Of a stretch of 64,000 bases of DNA, positions 27,901-40,599 are shown piece after piece. Where the stretch lies: assembly GCA_013399115.1 (NCBI GenBank), contig VXAA01007270.1:569257-633256 (forward strand), in the 5' to 3' direction. Made by a program: the position numbers and the translations under genes. Positions within the stretch are counted from its first letter, which is position 1. The number at the start of each line of letters is the position of its first letter. The notes beneath the pieces were generated by a model. It did no database searches, was not told the origin of the DNA, and worked only from the letters and a program-made list of their open reading frames with translations. This DNA is from Anseranas semipalmata (lineage: Eukaryota > Chordata > Aves > Anseriformes > Anseranatidae).

Positions 27901-29375
27901 TTGAGTAACACCTCAGGCAGTGGTGTGACCTGCGGATGACTTCTTCATTTGGAACTATGGAATGCAGAATAAAGTTGGGGAGGGGAGAAAAAAGCAATGG
28001 AAGAGTTGCAGATAAAATGATCTTCTATGACTAGTTCAGCTGTTCTGTACAGAAACTTTCATTCCTTCCAATTAAAATGGAAATTTCCTTATTTGGCTTA
28101 TTTTTAGAAAGTTATTTCCAAGTTTTGCATGGCATTGGATCCTTCTTATCATGATTTCAGATTGTTCTGAACGTTCAAGTATGCTGAGCTTTTACTGCAA
28201 ACTCTTCAAGAAGAGTTTTTCTTTTTTTGTTGTTTTTGCAGCTCCTTTTGCGGCCTCCAGAACAATAGACCTGGAACCTGTAACTAGTAATTTGCCCGTT
28301 GTTTCAGGTGTAGCCAGTAACAATAGTCCTCTCTCTTCGGTTTGTAAATGTTACTTCTGTTTTATAGCTGTAAAGAATCACAATTGCACTGGGATTTCTT
28401 TTTACAGAGAACTGACTTGACTTTAATAATCTTTTTTTTACTTATATCTGATAACGGGATGACCAATGTGCTGTCCTGACTGTTTTCCAAAGCCAGGCAG
28501 AATCTAATGGTGCTAAGTTTTAACTCTTAAACTACTGCTTCTATAAGCTCACAGCCTTCTTTGCAGTAACTTTTGGTGAAAGATAGCCACCTACGACAAA
28601 TCTTAGAGTGATGTCTGTTTTTCACTCAGAGTCTGATTATATGTCATGGCATCATTGAAAAAAAAAAATATTTCTCAGTTTTTGTCAATACAGACAACTT
28701 GAAACAATCCCAAAGTCAAGGGAAAGGGAGCATAGGCTCTTTCTGCTCATAAGCCAGGTTCATGATTTTTGAAGGCTTTCATTTGACAGCTAGCCAAGCC
28801 TTTGTATATGGCCTGCAAAGATCTGTTCCGATTTTGTTTTTTCATGCATAAAGCTACTGTGTTGTAGGGAAAGTAACCTGCCATTGTCCCACCCGTTGAG
28901 GGATTCTGCACAAATGCAGTATCCTCTTCAACTTAGAGAGATTCATTCGATTAAGTCCTAATGAATCTCCTGAAATAACATTCCCTGAAGAAGTCAGGAA
29001 AGTGCCTAAAATAAGAGTCTAGTGATGGGTTTGCAACATTACACACAGCAAAATTATTTTCATGGGAGGTAGAACCATGAATGGGGGAAACATTTTTGCC
29101 GTCATTGTACTAGGATTGCTGCACCTTGGTCCCTCCATGATATCAACATCAAAACTCCTGCCTGGAGAAGAAAATAGGAAATACAGCGTGCTTACATTTT
29201 TGCAGTGAAAATACTTTCTTCCCCAAAAGGCCACTTTGGTCTTCCCCGTTAGAAAATGTAAACACTTCTTTTTAGTTCGAGTATAACCACGCTTTAAACA
29301 GCTGCTGCCTCTCACCTGTGCTGCAGCTCTATTTCTGCAGTGAATGAATCCCTCTCTTCACAGACTGCACATCAA
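24904..29375. other. intronic sequence, no gene seen
   Basis: Non-coding sequence with a (TG)8 microsatellite at 25,552-25,567, an A17 run at 26,562-26,578, and a GC-richer interval at about 26,970-27,300 and 27,690-27,830. The 170-codon ATG-started frame at 26,918-27,430 overlaps long frames on the opposite strand, has no recognisable domain, and is low in confidence as a gene. Confidence 0.5.
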
Positions 29376-29445
29376 TTGCAATTTTAAGTGCTTTGGGATC
29401 CTCTGGGATGGAAAGTATGATATAAATTTAAGATATTAAATCATT
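29376..29445 (+). repeat. possible ancient LINE/SINE 3'-end remnant
   Basis: AAGTGCTTTGGGATCCTCTG, then GGATGGAAAGTATGATATAAA, closely resembles the 'gctttgggatcctctgggatgaaaggcgctatataaat' 3' module shared by old vertebrate L2/L3/MIR-like elements. The body upstream is not recognisable. Confidence 0.5.
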
Positions 29446-29489
29446 AAGAGGAATAAGAGCACTGCCAGATGCTGATGCTCATGTTATGA

Positions 29490-30520
29490 CCATGCTGAGA
29501 ACAGCAAGTCAGAGCTGGAAGGGACCTAAACTGGTGCAGGTATCACAAAACCCTTTTCATTTATTGTACATTAAAAGTCATGAGGATGTTTAATCCCAGT
29601 TAATCCAACTGTGTAGCAGTCCAGAACCTGCCTGATCTTATAGTTAAGAATTTTCATCCAGCCTCCCACCACACTGGCATTTTTGGCAAGCTTATATTCA
29701 TCTGCTCTTATACTATTGGTCTTCACTTAAATAGTTCTTTCCTTGGGTGATGCTATAACTTCTTCTTCCAAGTGACTGTACAGCACACAGTCATATTGCC
29801 TCTCGAGTTTTAGTATGATTGACTAAACAAACAAAATTCTTCCCTGCGTTTTTATAAGAACACATCCCCTTGACCATCCTTATAAGTTTTCTCTGTATCT
29901 GCTCCAATTCCAGTTTGTTTTCTTTCAACAGCACTACCAAGAGTATACACAACATCAGAAGTAGAAGACATATCAGTGCATCTCATACACTAGCAGTAAT
30001 ACTTCCCTACTTTGGCTGGAAACACCTCACACTATGCATACTAAGATTGTGTTTCCCTTCATGGTTGCATCACACTTATGATTCAGTCATCTGTGATGAA
30101 TTGGTACCTCCAGGTTTTTATTTACACCAGTTATTTCAAAATACAGCAAGCCTTTTGTTTCTAGTCTCTATGTAAATTATCTCATGCTTTTTCCTCTTGA
30201 TTCTCAATTCCCTTCGGTGATGGCAGCCTTCATACTGAGCCAGTTCTTTCTTCCCGATAACCTGAGCCAACTCTGTACTGATATTCTCAAATTTCAGCCC
30301 TCACCAAATTTCTTCAGCTTGTTTGCAGCATTTTTGACATTACAGAAAGCATCTGTAATGATTCTTAAGACTGACAATGACAGACCCCACCAGTAACCCC
30401 ATGCCAGCCTAAGACTTCCCCTTTTGTGACCTGTTGTCAACCCGCTTTATACATTTTATTATTGTTCTGCTGAACCTCATCATCTCCCGCTCAGCTGTTA
30501 CTGTAGTTCCTGTAAGGATT
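29490..30520 (-). mobile_element. old, degraded CR1-like LINE on the minus strand
   Basis: Read on the + strand, the sequence follows the order of a reverse-complemented amniote CR1. It starts with GTCAGAGCTGGAAGGGACCT (about 29,509). Next come a CACAGTCATATTGCCTCTC block (29,785-29,804), CTTGACCATCCTTATAAG and GTATCTGCTCCAATTCC (about 29,870-29,912), then GCATCACACTTATGATTCAG (about 30,067). It ends with ATTGTTCTGCTGAACCTCAT (30,461-30,480). Each block is diverged and separated by indels, and no reading frame survives. The collinear order of several blocks is the main support. A library search would fix the boundaries. Confidence 0.6.
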
Positions 30521-31462
30521 AATTAGCCTATGTTGTGCCTTATCATGTCTCAGCTAGTTCACTCTTCATGGCAAATATAGTGTGAAAGCTAGCTCAGATG
30601 CTTCCACGTTGTGCTGCAACAAGCTATGTGACAGAAATATCTTCTGTAGTGATAGGACATGGCTAGGTAAATCAGTCTTAGAAAGTTTGGATGAAAAAGC
30701 TGATACTTTTTTCTATTTATTCCCTTCTCTCTGGATGAATATTTGTAGTCAGGGTCACCGGGTCTGTTCTGTCTCATCTGATCCCAAAAGGAAAGAAACT
30801 GTCCGAGATGCTTTCTGCAAGGCAAGCTATTTATGCAAGTCTTCTTTTAACGTTGTTTTAGTTTTCATCCTTTAAACACGTGCTTTATTTACTTGCTAAA
30901 AAGGACGCTGCTTTAATTTGAATCACAGCAGAACTCAGTATCAAGTTCTAGATTACTTACTTCTCTATTGTGTAAAATTATGCACCAGAATTGTTTTGTT
31001 CTTACTTAGGTTTTCTTCCCACACTGGAATACTGGCATTTGCTTAATTTAACAAAAGTCAGATGATGTTGCTGCTAAGAGTAACCAAGGTAGCAACTCAG
31101 GTAAATTAGATATTGAAAAAACTTCTCCACAATTATTTAAGTAGCTGTAGTTGTTGGTTGGGTTGGGTTTTGTGTGTGTGTGTTTTGTTTTGTTTGTTTG
31201 TTTGTTTTTTACATGCATGTTCTTGCTTTGTTAGATTTCAAAAGAGTAAAACGAGTTAGTAATTTTTTGTTGTTTTTATGTGCTTTATGTTTCAGTGCTC
31301 TGAGTCATGTACTGCATGAATATCCATAAGTCTGAAATCGTTACTTCTTGCTTAATGCACTTCCTCTTTGTACTCCTAACAGCAGTTCCGTTGGCTGGTC
31401 TGTTAATGATAGCATAACCAACATATGGCACAAAGCTTCTGTTCTAAAAGGAGGGTCTCTCT
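30521..31462. other. intronic sequence, no gene seen
   Basis: Unique-looking sequence apart from a GT/TTTG-rich simple repeat at about 31,151-31,210. Nothing else is recognised. Confidence 0.5.
31151..31210. repeat. (GT)n/(TTTG)n simple repeat
   Basis: GGTTGGGTTGGG passes into TGTGTGTGTGTG and then (TTTG)n. It is a compound microsatellite lying just upstream of the CR1 insertion. Confidence 0.8.
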
Positions 31463-31641
31463 TGGATATAGAGAAGTTGTGGATGTCCCATCCCTGGAAG
31501 CGTTCAAGGCCAGGTTGGATGGTGCTTTGAGCAACCTGGTCTAGTGGGAGGGGTCCCTGCCCAGAGCAGGGAGGTTGGACTAGGTGGTCTTTAAGGTCCC
31601 TTCCAACCCAAACCATTCTATGATTCTATGACTCTATGATT
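31463..31641 (+). mobile_element. 5'-truncated CR1 LINE 3' end with octamer-like tail
   Basis: An unmistakable CR1 3' terminus. GAAGTTGTGGATGTCCCATC begins the preserved C-terminal end of ORF2 (AAGGCCAGGTTGGATGGTGC, translating to KARLDGAL). Then come CAACCTGGTCTAGTGGGAGG, GGTCTTTAAGGTCCCTTCCA and the tail ATTCTATGATTCTATGACTC ending near 31,641. Only about 180 bp remain, the usual result of incomplete reverse transcription. It lies in the sense direction of GMDS. Short frames across it, on either strand, are not genes. Divergence looks low to moderate, and it is the youngest transposon in the window. Confidence 0.95.
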
Positions 31642-34600
31642 TCTTTATTTTTTCTCGTTTTCTAATTCTGGGCCAGGGATTCAGTCTTGCAGAGCATTGA
31701 CTACTTCTGCACTTCTGCTAGAATACTGCAGGAATGCTCCTTTGCTTAACTTCCAATGTGGTTTTCTGCATCAGGGCCAGAGCACTTGCAACCTGGCAAG
31801 GTGAAGATCCATATCCTGCTGCTTTATCTCCTGTTTTTTTACCAGTATTTGTAGTACCAAACTGGTGTTTTCTCATTCTGTAGGAGACAATACAGCTATC
31901 TAAAGCATGATACCACTTTCATTGTTATGCTTATAGTTAATAAAGCATGTCCCCCTTTCTTCAGGCTAGCCAAGGTTTGTTGGCCATATGCTATACCATA
32001 TGCTATAGCTCATGTGCTGCTAAACAGTAACTTTTGATAGGATTAACTGAATTATTCTGAATATGAAAGAGACCAAGCTTTATTAAAAATATATCTGAAA
32101 TAGCGGGGTAAAGATGCTCTGTGTTTTATGGGAAATCTCATGTGAGTTATATATCTGAGAACACTTTGAGTCATGGAGTTCTTTAGTAGTGAATTAAGTT
32201 TGGGAGATTTTTCCTTTATTTTGTATTTCAACTCTAAATCTCAGTATTTGGGAGCAACTGTGTGAAACAAACACAAATCTGTTGCATTTTTAAGAACTAT
32301 TTTCATCCTATTTCCAGCTCCTCTTGTGCTGACATTCTACAAACTGGTTTTCTAAAAGGACTGTCACCATCAATTTTGCTTTTTTAAAGGACTTTAATTC
32401 TTTCAGCATGTTCATATGGTTTTATAAAGCCCCAGATACATGGCAAATCCCCTTGGTGTTGTAAGACAAGATTGCTGTTAAAAAATGTTTAGGCTTAGTC
32501 AGCTTCTTCTCACTACTGAAGTCATGAGGGACTCTGGGAAATGGTGTTTATACTAAGCTTAAATTGATAGGGCAAGTTTAATGCAATCAGGTCAAAGGTA
32601 CAACTGCTTAGCTAGTCTCATCAACCACTCGGGTTTCAGCATCAGTTTATAAGAAAAAGCCTGTAATGATAACATCTGGCTGCTAGCGCATGGGCTACAT
32701 TCTCCGTGCAGTGATTGAATGTAATTTAATGGTGGGGAGGAGCAAACTGAAGGGCAGCTTCGTTCCTGAATTATGATCCCAGATAGATAAGGTACAACTG
32801 CCTGACTTTGATCTCCCCTGTTATCAATTCACTTGCTGAAGAGCCTTTCTCCAGCAGAACCTGGATAGAGACATCTTCCTCGAATGAAGGAGCACACGCT
32901 ATTACAAGGGCTTGGGGTGAGGGTGTCAGGTCCAGGACAAAGCTGCATGATTTCTTAGTGCGTACATGTGAGGCTGAGTGCTGATCAGGTATTGCTTTCA
33001 GTGAGTAACAAGTGACCTGGGATAACGTTGAGGAAATATGCTAGACAGAATAATGAATTGGGCTGCTCTGCCAACCTGAGAAAGCATAATGTTTAATCAT
33101 ATGTTTCTTGTCCTGTACCATCCAGGTTGCTGTGTGGCAACCTAAATATTCAAGATTACTGCCAGGCAGGCACCCAAATATACCCTTGTTAGGAGACAGT
33201 AGGTACCCAAGACACTGTGAGCGATTTTAGTCATAGGCAAGTCTGGTCTGCTTGTCTCAATTCAGACCTGAAGAAGGGCTTGTGCATACAGAATATGTCT
33301 GGTTTTGCCAGCCAAATCAGACTGTCAGCAGAAAGGTGTTGCCTTTCTATCATTTGTGCTATAAAAAAAATATCTATCATATCATATAATTTTGATTTGT
33401 TTTGCAAGAAAGTTTCTAGATTTTGATCCACACTGGCTGAAATTTTCTGTGTTACACATCTGCACCAAGCTGAAGAATTTGGGAAATTTCAGCCAAAACC
33501 ATTTCCAATAATTGTTACAGAAAAAATCTGAGATGGGTTGTTGTCAACAGACATCTGTAGTGTCCTGCTTTGGAGTGGGGGCTTCAAGTTTGGCAGTGCT
33601 GTGGCTTGTATGTCATTGACATGCATTGTTTTTTTCTCCTGTGAAAATCACTGCATGTTATGAGACTTTGAAAGAAATCACAGTTTACATACACTTAGCA
33701 AAAAGTCTTTAATTTTGCCAAGTGAAATCTCAGAATGTTTCATTCCTGTTGAATGCATTCAGTCTTCAGAGGGTGCTAAATGAGATGTGTTATTTCTGAT
33801 GATCAAGTAGGCTCCCTCCACTCAGCAAACACCATCAGGTTGTGTTGAATTGATCTGAGCCAAGACATGGCATTCTCTGTGGTTAGGTGGACCAATTGGT
33901 ACAGAAGATCAGCACCGTCTCTTTTCCCAAGTACATTGCTTACATTGAAGGAGCACAGACCTCAAGGCCTAGTAGGTTGGTGATTATCTGACCTAACTGT
34001 TTTCAGCAAAGGTCCCATGAAAAGTTTCTTTGCTTGCACACAAAACAGGGAAGCAGGTTCATGGTTGCATGTCACCCAAAGGAGTATATTCTGCTTTGTC
34101 TGTAAGAGCACATATGGGTGGGTTCTCTGTGAGTAGCAACATTAAGAAGATCCATAACAGCCAATATGGGACCCAGATGTTGAATATACCCGGGGCACTT
34201 TACCTGTCTCATGTCAGCCTATAAGCTCTTGCAATCACATATGGCACAAGCCTTACTCTGGTTAGGGGTTCCATTTTCTCTGTAAGGTAGCACGTGCATG
34301 TGGGCTATTTCCATGTTTGTGTAAGGATGCTCTTTATGATGTATTTATGTTGGTTTTGCTGATATTCAATGTGTGTTCAGTAAGGGATGCCTTTCATTCA
34401 TGTCAAATGAAAACAGGATAATTCTTGGCAGTCAGCAGATCTCTGTGCTTTTCAGATTTCCATTAAGTAAGAAACTCCAGCATACAGGTTAGGTTGATAC
34501 AATTTGCCACTCCTTTTGAGGAACCAGAACCCAGGTAGACTAGACTACTTGCCTACGGATCAATGTCAAGACAGACTGATGGGATCTGACTCCCAGCTCT

Positions 34601-37600
34601 GCTCTCTAATCAGAAGGTGGCATGGTCCTGGTCTGAGGCACACCTCGTCGTTAAGATCAGCTCTTGTGCTTGATAATGGGTAGCATTTCAAACTCTTTTG
34701 TCTTGATAAGTATATTTTACTGTGCATAATTAAAAATCATGTAGTAAAACAGTTTCTAATGGCACAGAAAACAGTCAGCCAAAGCTTGGCTCACAGTTTT
34801 TCCACAGCTTTGAATTGTCTCAGCAGTTTTTGGTACTTAGCTTAGCACATGTAATGTGTCGTCTCATGCAGATGGGTTACCTACTTAAAGCAGTAGTGAC
34901 CATATACATCATACTTCTAAATGTATAAACTGCTTTTGAACATATTAGAAAAGCTAAAATACCAACTGTTAAGCCAGTGAATCGTACTTTGCAAGGGAGT
35001 GTTTTTATATATAATATATAAAATCCAACTGTATATGTATAGGGAGGGTGAATATTTACACATCACATGTGTAAGATATAAGTGATCCCGATGAACATGA
35101 CTGAAGTAAATTATGTTAATGCTCCAGTTAGAACTATTTCTACATCAGTTTCAAAATGTTTTTGTTATACTGTAGTTTCGGTGTCAGGAAGATGAAGGAA
35201 TCTGGGCTTTTAACTGCAACCTCCACACTGCAGTGTGACTCTATGGGGATGTTCAAAATTAAACATTTGGGTTAAGCATTAAACACTAAAGTTTTCTTTT
35301 TAATTCCTAGGCCTGTATGAAAGCAGATTGGGAAATGGTTTACAATACTTTCTACTGGGGGCTTCCACACTGACAATGTCAGAAATGACATCACTTTTCT
35401 GCTATTTGTTTTTTTAGTGCAATTTAAGAGAAGGATGCTTTGGCCCCACCCCCAAGTTAGTTGACTTATCAAGGGAAGCCACCATCCTTGCCCAAATCTT
35501 GCCAGCCCTAAAAGATGTGGAAGGACTTATCACTAGAGGGAGTTATTGCGTGCTCGGTTACCCTTCTCCTTAACTTGTGGTGGATAGTCTTGCAATCTGT
35601 CCCATGATGGCCGGTCCCATTCAACTATCTGCAGGAAGGATGGTCTAACCCAATCTGTCAGCTCTGAGTAAGGAGACCCTACTGACACTTTTCTTATTTC
35701 TGTGCTTCCCTGATGACTGAACAGGGAGAGAAGGCAGCCTTCGTATTCCCTTTGCCTCCACCGTCTTTAGGCCCCGTCTTGAAGGCTTTGCACTTGGGAG
35801 AGAAAGTAGCTAGCACATGGTCTTCCTATATAAGGGTGATGGGCCAAAAGCCAGGGTGGGAGGAGAAATCTCAACGGACAAGGGGGAGTGAAGAAACCCT
35901 TCAGAGAAATGGGAAAGGGAAGAACGGGCACAAGTCTGCAAGTCCCAGTAGGAGGAATGGAATAGATAGCAAAAGAAAGGCATATGAGGGAAAGAGGGTA
36001 GAAAGAAGGTGATTTAGATGGGGATATGGCAAGTGGAAAAGATCTGTGCAATGAATGAAACAAAAAAAGCCAAAGGAAGATGAGGAGAGATCATGAACTT
36101 TTAAAGGGAAGATAAATTAAGGTATTAGGGAGGGGAATAAGAACATTTTTAAGAGTATTTGTGGCATTGAAGTAGAATGCTACAGTAATCAAAAAACTTT
36201 CACTATCCATTAGCAAGACCTGAAGTGCCATACTTACACTGTTTTTTATACAACAAATTGAAGAATGCACTAATTGAGGACAAAATGATATTTGGAGGAC
36301 CAGTTTGAATACATGATGGGCAAAGGAAAGAATATAGGAAATAACCCATCCAGGTTTTGTCTTGTTTAAAGTAGATTCTGCCTGCCACTTGGTGGAATAG
36401 GCAAGTATGCCCCGCTATAAGGGTAGGTTAACACAGCCTTATGTTCCCCTCAGACTGAGCTGGGTATGTTGACTAATGCCGCTCTAAACCAGAGTTCTTT
36501 CCAAAGTGTCACGAGGTGCGCCAGACATTGATGGATGCTTTTTCTCCTGGGGCCAGGTCCCTGCTACATGCCCTTCTGTGGTCTCCAAGCTCTTGGAGAG
36601 GTACCCCTGCTCTAGGACACTCCTCTCATTTTCACCTACTTTAGCGTACTGTAGCCTGCACTCTCTGTAGTCTCCTGGAGTGTTTCCATGCATGTAAATT
36701 ATATGGGAAACGTCAAAAAGTATGTGGATATGGTACGGGCTTATTCATATTTTTAAATAGAATGTAATTTGCTATTGGCAAATTAATCTCATTTATCCTA
36801 GTTTTATTTGTTTAAACCATGTGAATAGAGTTATTCGTGTGCAAAGGAGTTGGCAAACACTGCCAAATCCGCTAATACATCTGGCTGCTGAACATAGCAT
36901 TTGGAAGTGGAGTTATTTGCCATCCTCATTTTGTAGTATGCTAATTTCTATGACAACCCACCGTGATATTAGAGAACTTTATGGCTTTGCTTGGAGAAAA
37001 AGCAAACAAATTATTAGCCTACCATACTACATTGGGACTACCAGAATACTATAGTGAGCAAGATAGATTTGCAGGACTGGACTCTTCTGTCAGTGGTGGA
37101 AGTGGTCCCACTAACCTGTTGCACAATATAGTTAAAATACAATTCCAGGTCTTTCCATTTATCTTTTCGTTTTTTCAGTTTTCACTCGGGAGAAAATATT
37201 GACACAGCTCCAGCTCTTTTGTGTGTATGTGCATGTGGCTCCAATAGATATATACATCTCAATCATACTTAAGAACTCCGGGTTAGGGGATCCCACATGC
37301 TGCAGATGACACTGAAGTGACTGCAGCATTTTGATTGATTTTTGTAGAATATCATAGCAGTATTATCTTCGTAAGAGAGCTGTGGGCTGCCCTGACAGTT
37401 TGCCAGAAGCCCAAGGGCTGTATCAAATTTACATGAAATGGAGCTCATGCCACCCTTGGCATTACCACAAAGGTGTGTCCTAAAGACAGTGCAGGTCCCA
37501 ACTTGCGATGAGCCATCTTAATCCAAGCAGACAGGCCAGGAGCTGTGTGCTTTCTGCAGCCAGATGTACCTGTCTGCCCATGAATGGGACAGCAAGCCTC

Positions 37601-37799
37601 ATTCCAGCTGCACTATTTGTATGCTAAGCAAGCAGGTAAAACAAAACAACAGTGCAGCCAGTATAATTATCTTTTATCTCACAAGAGTTCAAAAGGAGGG
37701 CTTTTCCACTGCCACTCTGTTTTCATAGCTGTCTGCTCCAGAACCATTTTGGCGGACAGTGTTTTATGTGGGAAATTAAAGGGGGAATGACTGTCATAA
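31642..37799. other. intronic sequence, no gene seen
   Basis: Non-coding. It includes a 12-bp tandem duplication at 31,984-32,007, AT-rich simple sequence near 35,000-35,030, and a purine-rich strip at about 35,840-36,120. That strip yields an artefactual Lys/Arg/Glu-rich frame at 35,713-36,012. No gene or repeat family is otherwise recognised. Confidence 0.5.
31984..32007. repeat. 12-bp tandem duplication
   Basis: CCATATGCTATA is repeated twice head to tail with no mismatch. It is a small replication-slippage event. Confidence 0.9.
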
Positions 37800-38010
37800 C
37801 TTCCTAATGACATCTTGGGGTTATTTTATATGCTAAGTCATTCATATCTTTTACAATTTAAAAGCATGCTGACGTCATACACATAATAGTCATACAAGAC
37901 TGCCCGCATGTTTGCAAATAAATGCTAGACCTGATGGTTATCGTTTTTTCTCATGCTAAAGATGATTAAATAATTCACATCCATTTTCTTTAAGCACTTT
38001 CTCTGTAAAC
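37800..38010. promoter_or_regulatory. candidate conserved non-coding element with CRE and forkhead-like site
   Basis: A full palindromic cAMP-response element TGACGTCA (37,870-37,877) lies close to CATGTTTGCAAATAAATGC, which contains a forkhead-like TGTTTGC (37,909-37,915) and an A/T-rich octamer-like core. No repeat family is recognised. The motifs are directly visible; enhancer activity is inferred. Confidence 0.35.
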
Positions 38011-40599
38011 AGAAATGCCTCCATCTACATCTACTAAATGTTAATAGACAAAAGTCCGCAGACAGCTATATTTTGCAAGCTTTTATTTATTAACAAATGA
38101 CAATTGAAGAATCATAAAAATAATTATTATGAGAAATCATTTTCTATCAACTGCACACACACTTGCAAATAATAAGTAACATTTCAACTCTGCCTAGGGT
38201 CGCTTTGTGTAGAACAGTGTTGAACTATTACAACTTCAGGTCAATAAGGTATCTTTTCTTGGTACCACTTACTAAGTATCGCCTGCTATCTTTTGCTGTT
38301 GTGATACTGTGGCTTTTTGGCTTGTTGGTACTCTAAGCATATGCATTTCACATACTCCAATGGCTTTGTATCACCATAGCATATTTCATTAGCTAATGAA
38401 GACAGAAGCAAGGCAATTTATTTTCATTATATATGCAGTTAATGTTCAGTCAACCTGAAAAGTGAAACAGAAATATGCTAAAACATGCTTGTATCATGTT
38501 ATTACTTTGATTATATCTCTGTGCATGACTGTATCCTCATGTGACTCTGATAGAGGATGTATTTCTTCTTTCACTCATGTTAATGTACGTGTAGTCTACT
38601 AAATGGAAGACCTATTGGTCTGTGATTTTTTTTTTAACCTAACAAGAAATTATATCAATTTAAACCACTTTAAGGACTTTTAAAAGCCAATCTGTACCAC
38701 AAAATATCTTTACAGACAGTTTTGAATCAGTTTTAGGGGAGGAAGTTGGTGTAGCGATTAATTGCTGAAGCTCATGAAACTGTGTAATGTATAAGATCAG
38801 ACTACAATATATCTGAAATACCTGAAAGCCCTACAATTGTTGTATTCTTGTATTTAAAATCACACCAGCATCTAGACCTGTTGCAGTCTTGCTGTTCGGC
38901 TCCAGGTCTGCAGCACACAACGTCAGACCTGCCTGGTTGTGTGAGGGTGACAAAGCAAAATCCACTGGTCTTGTATGCGTTTGATGTTGGACAAAGATGT
39001 AAATGGGCATCTCTTACAAGCAAGTTGTGTCAGCAAAACAAAGCTGGGTCCTCACGTTCTTAAAAGACTAATTTAAAAATCACGCTTAAACAGACATCTT
39101 AGCATTTACTTTTATTAGGTGTACTTATGGTGTTTGATGAAACATTTATTCCCTGTCTATGACTGGTTGTGTCATGTCATGCTGTATCAGATAACAATGC
39201 TATTCACAGCGACGGGGGCTTCATGCTGTGTGCCTTTCCAAGGATTTAGCAGTGGACACCCACGATGAAGCCACAGTTTACTTTCCAGTCATGTGCAATA
39301 TTGCATTAGCGTAGTAGGTGTTCTTTGTAATGATTTCAGCAAATGTAAGGCGCAATCAGAATCGTCCTTGCACCAGCATGGAGAATGCAATCCTCAGTTG
39401 CTAGCAGATGAAATACGACTCTCTTAATCAAAGTGATCTACTGCACATCTATTTCAAATCTGACATATAATTTGAAGTTGTGCATCTGCTGTTTCTGACT
39501 ACAGCGCCATTTGAAGTGTTTGGGTTTCAATACAATAAGATGGCTGCAATCGAAAGGGAAGCGTTTCTTTTCCACTTCATGTGGAAACAGTGGTACCATG
39601 GATATCCTTCAGCCTAGTAGAAAACAGGCCCGATTTATCTAAAACAACTCAAGATAAAATACAGCCAGTTGGCATCACATGTCACATCTTTCCAAGCACA
39701 ATATGTTTTAAGAGAATAGGCCAAATTCCTTCCCAGTGTAGCTCCATAGAAACCGGTTGGTTTGATTCGGCAGGTAGCCAAATATAAACACTGTTACAGA
39801 AAAGATTCGTTTGGAATCGAACGTGGAAAACTTTGGAGTTAGGAAGATATCTGAAAATATTTGCTCAGTGGAATTAAGGCGTTTAAAATACTTGGCTAGA
39901 TCCACCTTAGGGTTTATACTAGTTCCAGTGTAAACCTTGCGGTGGATCAGAGCCACAGATACCAGACCATGCAAGCGACATAGGGGAAAAGTGACCAAAG
40001 TCGCCTTTGCTTCAGGGAGTTGTCTGCAGATGACCCCCAAAGCTAGGCATGCTCGCTAGGAAGATGAAGTGACTGCAGGGTGAGCAATGACTTGACACGT
40101 TGCCTTTCCTTCAGGAGATGCCACCTTTCTGAAAACGTGTGGAACTCAACTGGGAATTAAAGCTGCAGAGATCAGAGCCTTTCTTCCACCAGCTTCCATC
40201 TACTAATAATTCCTCCCTGAAAACAGGTTTCCTTAGAGGTCTTGGGTGTCTTTTTTTCCAGTTCATATTTGAATGACGCAATGGCAGGAGACACCCTAGG
40301 GTGTTACCACACTTTGAGAGGTGACTTCGAGGCCAGCAATACTCCCTGCATGCAACACTATCTTGCAGCATTGTCTCATACCATTGTTCTCTATTGCTTA
40401 AATATTTGGAGAGGCCTGTCATGCCTTGTCATTGCTCTTCAGCCTTTTGGAGAGTGTGGAAGGCAGACTTCTAGTGCCGAGTGTAACAGTTCAGAACCTG
40501 ACGGTGTTTCGAAAATTCTTCACCTGTGATTTGTCCAGACCAAGGCATTTAGCAGGACATACCAAAACCTCCTCACACTTTTTGTAATTGATTCTGTTG
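38011..40599. other. intronic sequence, no gene seen
   Basis: Non-coding sequence. The segments 39,690-39,780 (GGCCAAATTCCTTCCCAGTG) and 39,900-39,960 resemble scraps of old amniote repeats. A T9 run lies at about 38,627-38,635. No gene is seen. Confidence 0.5.

Noticed and set aside
35713..36012. 99-codon Lys/Arg/Glu-rich frame
   Set aside because: It is a translation of a purine-rich strip; the amino-acid bias follows base composition and there is no domain.
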